Shown here: in pieces, positions 8,393 to 19,122 of the stretch | Position numbering within the stretch: position 1 is the stretch's first letter | How the letters are laid out: every line of letters begins with the position of its first letter | Origin: Sphingobacterium sp. SRCM116780 | GTDB lineage: Bacteria > Bacteroidota > Bacteroidia > Sphingobacteriales > Sphingobacteriaceae | Direction: 5' to 3' | Length of the DNA: 64,000 bases | Assembly (NCBI RefSeq): GCF_021442025.1 | Contig: NZ_CP090446.1 | Span: forward strand, 1,488,001 to 1,552,000 | Made by a program: the position numbers and the translations under genes | Notes under the pieces: model-generated | Seen by the model: the letters and a program-made list of their open reading frames with translations, nothing else | Told to the model about the DNA's origin: nothing | The model's database searches: none

Positions 8393-10405
8393 ATGCCATA
8401 TAAAAAATTATTTTTAGTGCTAGTGATATTTATTTTCACTGGTAAATCAGATTTATTTGCACAAACAAAAGCCAAACAAGAAAAAGTTGAATATAAGTTT
8501 GGAAAAATCCAACCTTCAGAGTTTCTGATAGAGGCCTCTGGAGTAGATTCTGCTGCTTCTGCAATAAAATTATTTGATATTGGAAATTGCTATTTCCAAA
8601 TAAGCCCCATTACAAAATCATTTTGTTATGTTTTTGAAAGACACGTAAGGTATAAAATCCTAAATAAAAAGGGATATGAATATGCGAATTATTCGGTGGG
8701 ATTATACAAAAGTAATGGTCAGTCGAAAGAATCTTTAGATGCAATGAATGCCGCAACCTATAACATGGTTGATGGGGTTATGAAAGTTGATAAAATTGAT
8801 AAGGATTCAAAATTTACAGAAGAATTTAACAAAAACTATACTTTTAGAAAATTTACCTTACCGAATGTGAAAGAAGGTTCTATCATTGAGTATAAATATA
8901 AAATTATATCGGACTACGTTTTTAATTTAGCGAGCTGGAATTTTCAAAGCGATATTCCAACCCTCCGATCGGAGTATACAGTTACAATACCCGAATATTT
9001 AGACTATAAGTTTAATAAAAATGGCTATTATAATATTCCTCAAACACTACATGAAAAGGTAAGTGCAAATTATGTTCCAGGTGTTCAATCAACTGCTACA
9101 CGAGACCGTTTTGTCGTTGAAAATGTTCCCGCATTAAAAGATGAACCTTTTATCTCTAATTTAGATGATTATAGACCCTCCTTAGATTTTGAATTGCGAT
9201 CCACTAATTTTCCAGGTGAATTTTATAAAGATTATACCGGGTCATGGCCAAAAATTGTTTCAAGCATTCTTGAAGATGAAAACTTTGGAAGGTACATAAC
9301 TAAAAGCGGCTATGCAAAAAACAATTTAACATCAATTATTAAAAAAGAGAATGATTCATTAGCAAATGCTAAATTAATCTTTAAATATGTTAAGGATAAT
9401 CTGAAGTGGAACAATAATTACAATTACTATAGTACAGAAACAAATCCAAAATCTATTTTTGAAAAAAAGACAGGTAATTCTGCGGATCTTAATCTAGCCT
9501 TGATTAATTTTTTAAAAGAAGCTAATTTTGCCGTTTATCCAGTATTAATCAGTACGCGATCCAACGGAAAACATCCTGGATACCCTATAATCAGTAAATT
9601 TGATAACGTTATTGCGGTAGTGAATATTAACGATAGCTTATATTATTTAGATGCAACTATCAAAGATATGCCATTTGGCATGATCAATTATCAAAATTTA
9701 AATCATGAAGGTTTTGTAATTAATATAGATCAAAAAAATGGTCAATGGATTAGTACAGAAACTAATTTTGCTGATGAAACCATGCATGTTTATAATTTGG
9801 TGTTGGATAAGGAAAATAAGTTAAAAGGAAATTTGACGAACTATGCTAATGGTTATGCAGGTTTAAGTTCTAGAACTCGCTATAGAAGTGCTGTAAACGA
9901 AGCAGATTATTTAAAAGATTTTAAAAAGAACAGAAATGGATTAATGCTCAATAATTTTAAGACACTCAACTTAGATAGTTTAGATCAACGATTTATTGAA
10001 TCTATGGAAGTTGAAATTGAAGATAATGTTGAAGAAGCTGGTGACTTAATTTATTTTACCCCATTGTTGTATGAAAGAACAAAAGAGAGCCCATTCAAAC
10101 ATGAAGAGCGAGCTTTTCCAGTAGATTTTGCTCATCCGATAAATGAAAATTGTCGCATTGTTATATCTTTTCCAGAAGATTATCAAGTAGATAAACTCCC
10201 TAAAGGAGCAGTCTATAAGCTTCCTGAAGATTTAGGATCCTTTAGCATAACGTATTTAATTGAGGGGCAATCACTCTTGGTAAAAAGTGTGATTAAACTT
10301 GAAAAATCAATATATAGTTCAGAAGAATACTTTTATTTAAAAGAACTATACAATGCGATTGTAGAGAAACAAGCTGAACAAATCGTATTCAAAAAGAAAA
10401 TCTAA
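8393..10405 (+). CDS. Secreted DUF3857 protein with a degenerate transglutaminase-like core
   Basis: The start at 8393 (MPYKKLFLVLVIFIFTG) is chosen because it opens a clean signal peptide ending near LFAQ; an in-frame ATG-less extension to 8333 would bury that signal. The 670-residue product has a DUF3857 region (about 60-260) and then a transglutaminase-like region. At the position of the catalytic cysteine there is Ser363 (GNSADLN), and the histidine position reads Asn405 (KFDNVIAVV), while the following Asp (YYLDATI) remains. It is therefore probably catalytically inert. Its stop codon overlaps the next start by one base, so it is translationally coupled to an apparently intact relative. 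Role unknown; periplasmic or outer-surface location is expected. Confidence 0.8.
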   Translation: MPYKKLFLVLVIFIFTGKSDLFAQTKAKQEKVEYKFGKIQPSEFLIEASGVDSAASAIKLFDIGNCYFQISPITKSFCYVFERHVRYKILNKKGYEYANYSVGLYKSNGQSKESLDAMNAATYNMVDGVMKVDKIDKDSKFTEEFNKNYTFRKFTLPNVKEGSIIEYKYKIISDYVFNLASWNFQSDIPTLRSEYTVTIPEYLDYKFNKNGYYNIPQTLHEKVSANYVPGVQSTATRDRFVVENVPALKDEPFISNLDDYRPSLDFELRSTNFPGEFYKDYTGSWPKIVSSILEDENFGRYITKSGYAKNNLTSIIKKENDSLANAKLIFKYVKDNLKWNNNYNYYSTETNPKSIFEKKTGNSADLNLALINFLKEANFAVYPVLISTRSNGKHPGYPIISKFDNVIAVVNINDSLYYLDATIKDMPFGMINYQNLNHEGFVINIDQKNGQWISTETNFADETMHVYNLVLDKENKLKGNLTNYANGYAGLSSRTRYRSAVNEADYLKDFKKNRNGLMLNNFKTLNLDSLDQRFIESMEVEIEDNVEEAGDLIYFTPLLYERTKESPFKHEERAFPVDFAHPINENCRIVISFPEDYQVDKLPKGAVYKLPEDLGSFSITYLIEGQSLLVKSVIKLEKSIYSSEEYFYLKELYNAIVEKQAEQIVFKKKI

Positions 10406-12297
10406 TGAAATATATACTTTCTTTACTATTCCTGTCAAGCTGTATCAGTATACAGGCACAAACGAATTGGGATGTTGCAAAAATTCCAGAAACGTTAACG
10501 AAAGATGCCGTAATGATCATTCGAAATGAAGAACAGTTTTTGGATATAAAAAGTCCCAGTGCTGCAAAATACGAATACAAAATCACAGCAACTATATTAA
10601 GTAAAGCGGCCGATGACTTTGCTGAAATGCAAGAAGTTTATGATAAGTTTTCAAACATTTACAATATCAAAGCAACTTTGTATGACGCATCTGGTAAAAA
10701 AATAAAGGAATACAAATCAGCGGATATTAAAGATCAAAGTTTAATCTCCGGATTTTCAATTTTTGAAGATAACAGATTGAAAAATATAAAATTTGTTAGC
10801 AATAGTTATCCGTATACAATTGAATATAGTTTTAGTCAAGACTTCAAAGGTTTACTTTATTTTCCGCAATGGCGAGATTTAAAAGATTTTGGAGTTTCAG
10901 TAGAAAAATCAAGCTATACGATTCAAAAAAGCAAGGACTATCAAATGAAATACATTGCTAGTACAGGGCTAAAAGTTGATTCAAGCACTACGGCTGATAA
11001 AGTAATCTATAAATGGCAAAGTACAGCCGTTCCAGCTTTATCCAGAGAGCCTTTAGCAACTGGAATTGATAATGTTTCTGCTTGGGTAAAAGCGTCTCCT
11101 AACTTATTTGAGTATGATGGATCGAGCGGAAACTTTAATACCTGGAAGAATTTTGGTCAATGGATATATACCTTAAATGAAGGAGGTAATAACTTACCTG
11201 AAGCATTTAGAGCTAAAATTCAAGCCCTGACAAAAGATGCTAAATCTGCAAAAGAAAAGATGCATATTTTATATCAGTATTTACAACAAAATACGCGATA
11301 TGTGAGTGTTCAATTGGGTATTGGAGGATTTAAACCCATACTTGCTGAGAAAGTGGCGATGGTTAATTATGGTGATTGTAAAGCATTATCTAATTTTATG
11401 AAAGCCATGTTGAATGAGGTAGGAATCGCTTCTAACTTGGTTATGATTGGAAATGGAAAACCAAGTTTACATACACAATATTCAAGTATTGGTCAGGCAA
11501 ACCATATGATTTTAGCAGTTCCTTCTGCTACAGATACGACATTTCTAGAATGCACAAGCCAATATTATCCAATGGGATTTATCGGATATGGAAATGCCAA
11601 TAGAAAGGTCTTATTAGTAACAGAATCTGGTGGTAAACTCGTTAATACCCCTATATACACTGCTAAGAACAATTATCAAACTAGAAAAACGAGCATCACC
11701 TTTAATAATGAACAAGATATTGATGTTTTAATGAACACGACCTATGGCAATGCACAGTTTGAAGATAATTTGAGCACGATGCTATTGCAACCCAATGATC
11801 AGAAGAAAAAAGTGCTAGAAAGCAGTGAAATTCCGATTGCAACATTTGGTTCTTACAAATGTGAACAGGTAGATAAAAATAAGCCTGAAATAACGGAAGA
11901 AATAGCATTTAAAGCACAACAATTATTAAGTAAGGGAGGCGATAAATTATTTCTTGTATTAAATCAAGTGAATAGAAAAGAATCTGCGCCAATCAAAGTT
12001 GAGAATAGAAAAACTTTCTTTTCTGTTCCCTATGCATATGATGACGAAGATGAAATCACCTTCAAATTGCCGAAAGGTTATCAAGTTGATTTTATTCCAA
12101 AAGATATTGTCATTGAATCAGAATTTGGGAACTATACTGCGAAATTTAATGTGCAAGATGATCAGATTGTTTATCGTCGAACACAGACCATGAATGGCAA
12201 AACATATCCACCAGAGAAATACAATACTTATGTAGATTTTTATAAAAAAATTGTTCAAGCAGATAAACAAAAGGCTGTTATAACGAAATCTATGTAA
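10405..12297 (+). CDS. Secreted DUF3857 / transglutaminase-like protein, intact triad
   Basis: The 630-residue product starts with a signal peptide (MKYILSLLFLSSCISIQAQ; a cysteine is present, but the context is a weak lipobox). DUF3857 covers about residues 50-240, followed by a transglutaminase core with Cys325 (NYGDCKALSNF), His367 (ANHMILAV) and Glu382 (TTFLECTSQ) in triad positions. The C-terminal part is a beta-rich DUF3858-like region. Transglutaminase-like proteins of this class act as cysteine proteases, amidases or crosslinkers; the substrate here is unknown. It overlaps the upstream degenerate homologue by one base, suggesting a pair made in fixed ratio. Confidence 0.82.
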   Translation: MKYILSLLFLSSCISIQAQTNWDVAKIPETLTKDAVMIIRNEEQFLDIKSPSAAKYEYKITATILSKAADDFAEMQEVYDKFSNIYNIKATLYDASGKKIKEYKSADIKDQSLISGFSIFEDNRLKNIKFVSNSYPYTIEYSFSQDFKGLLYFPQWRDLKDFGVSVEKSSYTIQKSKDYQMKYIASTGLKVDSSTTADKVIYKWQSTAVPALSREPLATGIDNVSAWVKASPNLFEYDGSSGNFNTWKNFGQWIYTLNEGGNNLPEAFRAKIQALTKDAKSAKEKMHILYQYLQQNTRYVSVQLGIGGFKPILAEKVAMVNYGDCKALSNFMKAMLNEVGIASNLVMIGNGKPSLHTQYSSIGQANHMILAVPSATDTTFLECTSQYYPMGFIGYGNANRKVLLVTESGGKLVNTPIYTAKNNYQTRKTSITFNNEQDIDVLMNTTYGNAQFEDNLSTMLLQPNDQKKKVLESSEIPIATFGSYKCEQVDKNKPEITEEIAFKAQQLLSKGGDKLFLVLNQVNRKESAPIKVENRKTFFSVPYAYDDEDEITFKLPKGYQVDFIPKDIVIESEFGNYTAKFNVQDDQIVYRRTQTMNGKTYPPEKYNTYVDFYKKIVQADKQKAVITKSM

Positions 12298-12352
12298 CCA
12301 CTCGATGAGCTTCTGATCATTGATTTTCTATTCATCCATGAAGTGGTTAACG

Positions 12353-12400
12353 AAAAAAAGCATAAAAATTAAGCAAGACTTAGTTTTTATGCTTTTTTTT
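12353..12400. terminator. Bidirectional terminator
   Basis: Stem AAGCATAAAAA / TTTTTATGCTT is flanked by A-run and T-run on opposite sides, between a plus-strand gene and a convergent minus-strand gene. Confidence 0.75.
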
Positions 12401-12462
12401 CATCCAATTGTAGTCAGTTCAATAAGTTGATAATGCTTACTATTTAGTGGATTTATGCTGTA

Positions 12463-12753
12463 TCAGTCATCTAAATCATCCATATAAATATCGTGTACAA
12501 CAAATTTAACATGTGCGTTAGGAAGAAACATATCCAACACATCGTCTGAATCAATTGGATACAAAGTCTCTGCATCTGCATCTAATAACTCTGAATCTGG
12601 AATAAGTTCGAAGAACGTAATCCCATTCATTTGTGATAATTCCTCCACTTTTATACAGATGACAGCTTGATTTTTCCAATTGGACCAGATCAATTTATTA
12701 AATAAATGATAGGGATTTTTTTCTGTAGTTGACATGTCCGCAAACATAGACAA
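12463..12753 (-). CDS. Small acidic hypothetical protein
   Basis: A 96-residue frame on the minus strand, not recognised. The start could equally be the internal Met7 (MSTTEKNPYHLF). It has an aromatic basic N-terminal half (WSNWKNQAVICIKVEEL) and a strongly acidic C-terminus (DDVLDMFLP...IYMDDLDD). There is no signal peptide or membrane segment. It is converging on a terminator, and its own upstream region is free. The composition is protein-like rather than random, but no function can be given. Confidence 0.55.
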   Translation of the reverse strand: MSMFADMSTTEKNPYHLFNKLIWSNWKNQAVICIKVEELSQMNGITFFELIPDSELLDADAETLYPIDSDDVLDMFLPNAHVKFVVHDIYMDDLDD

Positions 12754-12877
12754 TAGAGCAGTAATTGCAAAGTTTTCAATGAAATAAAATAAAGTGATCA
12801 GTTTGTATTGTTTATTTCAATAAACATGCAAACGCTTCAAAAAATAGATATTCTGGGAAAATGTATACCTTTAATCT

Positions 12878-13522
12878 ATGAAAGCAATAGTTATTGGAGG
12901 CAGTGGCGCTACAGGAAGAGAATTAGTTAAACAGTTACTGTCAGATGAGCGTTTCCGTAAAGTGATTACATTGGTTCGTAGGCCTTACTTCGAGTCACAT
13001 CAGAAGTTGGAAGAAATCATCGTTGATTTTGAGCACTTAGCCTCTTCTCAAGATGTTATTAAAGGAGATGTCGCATTCTCTTGCTTAGGTACAACGTTAA
13101 AAGACGCCGGAAGTAAAGAAGCACAATGGCACATCGATTATGATTATCCATATCATTTTGCAAAAATGGCTTATGATAATGGAATTGCCAGTTTTGTATT
13201 ATTATCAGCTGCGGGAGCAAATGCACAATCAAGTATCTTTTATAACCGAATGAAAGGATCATTAGAAGATGCGATTAAAAAAATTGGATTTGCACAATTC
13301 CTAATCCTACAACCAGGAGGAATTGATCGTCCCAATACAGATCGGTTAGGGGAGAAGATTGGTTTAAAAGTATTAAAGGTTTTCAATAGCGTTGGTCTCT
13401 TCAAGCAATATGAACCGATTCAAACTCATCTATTAGCGAAAGCAATGATCGAAAGCTTCTTTCAGTATAAAAAACCGATTCATGTGTTATCGCTAAAGGA
13501 AATACAAAGGCTGACAAATTAG
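12878..13522 (+). CDS. NAD(P)-binding atypical SDR, TIP30/HTATIP2-like oxidoreductase
   Basis: A 214-residue Rossmann protein. The dinucleotide-binding motif is GGSGATG at residues 7-13 (GxxGxxG), with VRRP closing the second strand and FSCLGTT after strand 4. LLSAAGA and the YNRMK segment (YxxxK) supply the expected SDR Ser/Tyr/Lys positions. LQPGGIDRP is typical of the small TIP30-like branch, often annotated as NAD(P)H-binding oxidoreductase. The substrate is unknown and it is monocistronic in this context. A TACCTTTA element sits only a few bases before the ATG, so the leader would be very short. Confidence 0.8.
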   Translation: MKAIVIGGSGATGRELVKQLLSDERFRKVITLVRRPYFESHQKLEEIIVDFEHLASSQDVIKGDVAFSCLGTTLKDAGSKEAQWHIDYDYPYHFAKMAYDNGIASFVLLSAAGANAQSSIFYNRMKGSLEDAIKKIGFAQFLILQPGGIDRPNTDRLGEKIGLKVLKVFNSVGLFKQYEPIQTHLLAKAMIESFFQYKKPIHVLSLKEIQRLTN

Positions 13523-13740
13523 TGCGTACTCTTCTCTGAGTTGGTCTTTGACTAGCAATGAATATGTTTGTATATACTGTTCAACTATAGCTTGATTTCT
13601 GTTGATAAAAATTCCATTTAATTTAGTCTAGCCAACATTTTACTTTTAACCGTCATAATTCAACCTTTTGTGGCGATTTAAATTTCAATTTATTATCTTT
13701 AGGCGAATTTTAAGACAGCTTTACGGTTTGTTTTGAATTT

Positions 13741-15996
<2,256 letters not shown>

Positions 15997-16011
15997 TAGT
16001 ATCATCGACAT

Positions 16012-16061
16012 CAAATAAACAAAAAACTCCATTCGAAAGAATGGAGTTTTTTGTTTATTTG
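16012..16061. terminator. Perfect bidirectional terminator after icd
   Basis: A 23-bp uninterrupted stem with a GAAA tetraloop (16035-16038). The stem core is ACTCCATTC / GAATGGAGT, flanked by A-rich and T-rich arms so that it can end transcription from both sides. Confidence 0.9.
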
Positions 16062-16083
16062 ATAATTAAAAAAATGGATCTTG

Positions 16084-16314
16084 TTAATTTTTGTTTTTAA
16101 GTAAACTCAGTTCCAGTAACACATGCTCCAATGTTTCTTGCATGATGATGGGTTCGAGGTTTGATTTCATCTTATCATAAGATATTGTAGACAGGTTTTC
16201 CATGTGTAACTTTCCCTGTGATCTAACAAAAGGGTGAAATGACATACCTTGATCAGGACTATTTTCATTCAACTTGGAATGATTTCCGATTTTTCTATGA
16301 AATGGGTGCATCAT
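16084..16314 (-). CDS. Small hypothetical protein
   Basis: A 76-residue minus-strand frame (begins MMHPFHRKIGNHSKL, ends LLELSLLKNKN), not recognised. It is hydrophilic, with His/Lys-rich N-terminus and a leucine-rich amphipathic C-terminal helix; no membrane segment. It ends just before the bidirectional terminator shared with icd, which is the main support that it is real. The start may be an internal Met. Confidence 0.4.
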   Translation of the reverse strand: MMHPFHRKIGNHSKLNENSPDQGMSFHPFVRSQGKLHMENLSTISYDKMKSNLEPIIMQETLEHVLLELSLLKNKN

Positions 16315-16395
16315 GGGTTGATTATGTTTACAATTGCTTTATACAAGGTACTGATAATAACTGATAAATGCAAATTTTGTATGACTTATAATGTC

Positions 16396-16911
16396 TTAAG
16401 ACGTTAATAATTTTATCGCTCGCTGTAGATCGACTGATTCATGATCAGTCAAATCTAAGAAGTATAACTTCTGCCAGGCTTGTGTTTGTTGCGCTTGCTT
16501 ATTTATGGTTATATCCCAAATCGGGTACACACGGAATCCACGTTTACCTCCCTTACCATTATGAGATAAAATTCCTTTTTGGAATAAGACAGTCTTAGGA
16601 AAGATAAAAAGCCCTAAATTATGATCTTTTTGAGTTGCTATAATATACATATCAATTGGATCATCAACCTCAAAGGGAGCGGTAATCCCCGCTATATTGC
16701 GATGCCACAAGGTAACGAATTGCCCTATTTTAGTAGGTGTTATTTTGGCAACTCTAAATTTCACACACTGTGATTCCAAATCAAAGTTTTGAGCAGCATA
16801 TTCTTGACTTTCTAATTCTGCTTTCAAGTTCGATAATGTTACATCACACCTTTGAAAAACCAATTTGTCAATCTGTTCGAGTACTGTGTTTAGACTGGGA
16901 TAATTTGCCAA
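16396..16911 (-). CDS. MepB family protein
   Basis: A 171-residue cytoplasmic protein matching the MepB family: FRVAKITPTKIGQFVTLW, the DDPIDMYIIA strand, LGLFIFPKTVLFQKGI and KGGKRGFRVYPIWD are characteristic. In Staphylococcus aureus mepB belongs to the mepRAB efflux locus but its biochemical role is undefined; here no MATE pump or MarR regulator is adjacent. It starts 56 bases after the YdeI-type gene stop on the same strand, so co-transcription is possible. Function in this organism is unknown. Confidence 0.8.
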   Translation of the reverse strand: MANYPSLNTVLEQIDKLVFQRCDVTLSNLKAELESQEYAAQNFDLESQCVKFRVAKITPTKIGQFVTLWHRNIAGITAPFEVDDPIDMYIIATQKDHNLGLFIFPKTVLFQKGILSHNGKGGKRGFRVYPIWDITINKQAQQTQAWQKLYFLDLTDHESVDLQRAIKLLTS

Positions 16912-16967
16912 TTTATAGAACTAATTTAATACTATTTAATTGATTAGAATCTTCTTTTTTGATATTG

Positions 16968-17660
16968 CTATCTGTTATTTTCCAAACCACTGGACTGTAT
17001 ATATTTATGAGAACCATCACAATAAGGCATCCTTTTAGAAAGACCACACAGGCAATCGGTTAGTCCTTTTCCCATCATGATTAGAGGAACAGACTTTTCA
17101 ATTCTTGATAGCCTTGTTTTAGATTGTTTAGGGGCAGCAAAATAGAGGAGGTAAGCCCTTTGTCTACCTGGAGTCAAAGCTTCAAAGGCAGTTTTTAATG
17201 CTTTGTCTTCCTTTAATTTTTCCTCAAATTCTGCAGGAACAAAAAAGTCTTCTGTTTTTTTTAACTCAACTTTTAATCCAGCTTTTTCTACTTCAATCGC
17301 TTCGAAAATATACGCTTTCAAAATAACTTCCTTGTCCAGGATATCTTGCACATTCGTAAATTGAATACTTCGTGACGATTGCGAATTTTCACCATGCGAT
17401 ATCAAGAAAGCATGCTCGTCACTTAATAGAACACCTTTAAAAAAACCGATCTCACAGTAATCTTTGAATGAATTTATCAACAGAACATTACTATTATTAT
17501 AGGTGTAACAAGGAATGCGCCATTTAAGCTCTTCCGTCAATTGACAGTCAAGAACAATCCTTCGCAAAATTATGATTTCATCTTGCCATTTTGTGGCTTT
17601 ATTTACATATTCATCAACTTTAGGGTTCTTCATATTAACATGTTCTAAATTCAATATCAT
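16968..17660 (-). CDS. YdeI/DUF1801 protein with C-terminal CDGSH iron-sulfur motif
   Basis: A 230-residue protein. Residues about 20-120 form a DUF1801 (YdhG/YdeI-type) domain (ELKWRIPCYTYNNSNVLL), and residues 125-195 the bacteriocin-resistance YdeI region ending in GRQRAYLLYFAAPKQSKTR. The C-terminus then reads CLCGLSKRMPYCDGSH, an exact CxCxxSxxxPxCDGxH motif that in CDGSH proteins binds a 2Fe-2S cluster through three Cys and one His. So this is a fusion or extension, not a plain YdeI. The start at MILNLEHVNM is uncertain; the internal Met at MKNPKVDEYV fits the family better. Function: unknown, possibly redox- or stress-linked. Confidence 0.8.
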   Translation of the reverse strand: MILNLEHVNMKNPKVDEYVNKATKWQDEIIILRRIVLDCQLTEELKWRIPCYTYNNSNVLLINSFKDYCEIGFFKGVLLSDEHAFLISHGENSQSSRSIQFTNVQDILDKEVILKAYIFEAIEVEKAGLKVELKKTEDFFVPAEFEEKLKEDKALKTAFEALTPGRQRAYLLYFAAPKQSKTRLSRIEKSVPLIMMGKGLTDCLCGLSKRMPYCDGSHKYIQSSGLENNR

Positions 17661-17850
17661 GAATACAAATATAACGAGACTTGGTTATTCCTGTAGCAAA
17701 TTCTTTTGAAGAATGAAGACAATTAAAGGTGGTGAAACAATTTGAAATAAATATACATGATAAGGATAGCAGCATGTACAAACAATCATGTCCAGTATCA
17801 ATTAGAAACGGGACATGATAGTAGCTATACAAATAACTCGGATTATATTT

Positions 17851-19119
17851 CTAGTAAGTCACATACCCTTTGATAGATAGGACGTTAATGTTCTTAAGTT
17901 CTGTGTGAATACACACCTTGACTTTTTTATCTTTTAGTAAGGTGAATGGTGATATCATCCAAGGTTCAGGCCATTTTTCAAAATCAATAAAACAATAAAA
18001 TGGATATGCAGTCCTTTCCTGATTCACTTGCTTAGGTAGTATCGTTGAAGTGCTATTTACCAGATACTGATTCATTTGTTTTTTATGAAATTTATAGAAC
18101 ATCCGATCGGGTAATACTTCATCCAAAGACTTGCTATATTTCCATGTATGCACGAGATAGGGAACGTGTACATTTTGTATTTGTTTTTGTTCTACCGCAT
18201 TAAAATTGTCATCGTAGGTATAGGAAATCACCGTATCCTGTTGTATGATCAGTTCAGGTTTAATCTCCAAGTCGAAATAATTGCCATAACTTGCTTGTAA
18301 ACTTTCCTGATCAAGTCCTGTGTATTTACGAATGAGATAGGAGAGAGCAGGAATCTCTTTTAAAGGCAACATATTCCAAAAAGTAAGGGTTTGATTATTA
18401 GTATCAATTTTTCTGACCTCCATACTTGAATATAAACTTTCAGCAAGCCTCCATTCTCCTTCGATCTCAGTTTTGTGTTTTGACACAGTAGCCTCAATAA
18501 TCAAACTTTTATCTTTCTGAACATATTGAATGTGCTTACTTGACTTTGTCTGTTCAAATCCTTTAAGAGCATTAATCTGAGACCAGTTTTCCGGATGCTC
18601 TAACAACAATTGAAGATCTTCAAATTCTGAGCTAGCTTGAGGTGAAATTTTATAAACTAGAAAATTCTTATTAAAAAGAACATAGATCTGTTTGTTTATT
18701 TTAACATGAATAAGCCCTTGTTTTTTATCGATAAAATTAAGCCCTGATTTATAATGATCTGCAAAAAAAGAAAAGCAATCATCATAGTTGTCTATGGTCA
18801 ATATTCCGTAAAAATCTGTCTTTTGAGGTGTTGTAGAGAATAAATAGATTCGGGCTGGAATAGCAATTCCAGCATCCAAAATCAATTCTTTTACTAATTG
18901 TCCAGCACTACTATCTTCTTTTGATCGCTTAGTATCCCAGCTCCATAGACTAGAAACATTGTCTATGAGTAAATCGTCGACAGCAATAGAAAGCAAACTT
19001 GTGCTTGCCTTACTCACATGTTGATGATCTATTTTGTTTTTTCGAACAGTATAAATAATACAAACAGTGGATACAAGTAAAACTAGAATAACACCTACTA
19101 TAATCGTAATCTTCTTCAT
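17851..19119 (-). CDS. Membrane-anchored hypothetical protein, third gene of the envelope operon
   Basis: A 422-residue protein with one N-terminal membrane segment (KKITIIVGVILVLLVSTVCI) and the rest presumably periplasmic. It is not a named family to me. Its middle (ARIYLFSTTPQKTDFYGILTI ... IYVLFNKNFLVYK) resembles in spacing and hydrophobic pattern the N-terminal part of the DUF4836-like protein encoded three bases upstream (HAYVYRTNTDSLYYVGILL ... ETLFILTG), suggesting distant paralogy. It is the last gene of a tightly packed minus-strand operon. No enzyme motif is seen. Confidence 0.7.
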   Translation of the reverse strand: MKKITIIVGVILVLLVSTVCIIYTVRKNKIDHQHVSKASTSLLSIAVDDLLIDNVSSLWSWDTKRSKEDSSAGQLVKELILDAGIAIPARIYLFSTTPQKTDFYGILTIDNYDDCFSFFADHYKSGLNFIDKKQGLIHVKINKQIYVLFNKNFLVYKISPQASSEFEDLQLLLEHPENWSQINALKGFEQTKSSKHIQYVQKDKSLIIEATVSKHKTEIEGEWRLAESLYSSMEVRKIDTNNQTLTFWNMLPLKEIPALSYLIRKYTGLDQESLQASYGNYFDLEIKPELIIQQDTVISYTYDDNFNAVEQKQIQNVHVPYLVHTWKYSKSLDEVLPDRMFYKFHKKQMNQYLVNSTSTILPKQVNQERTAYPFYCFIDFEKWPEPWMISPFTLLKDKKVKVCIHTELKNINVLSIKGYVTY

Positions 19120-19122
19120 GTA

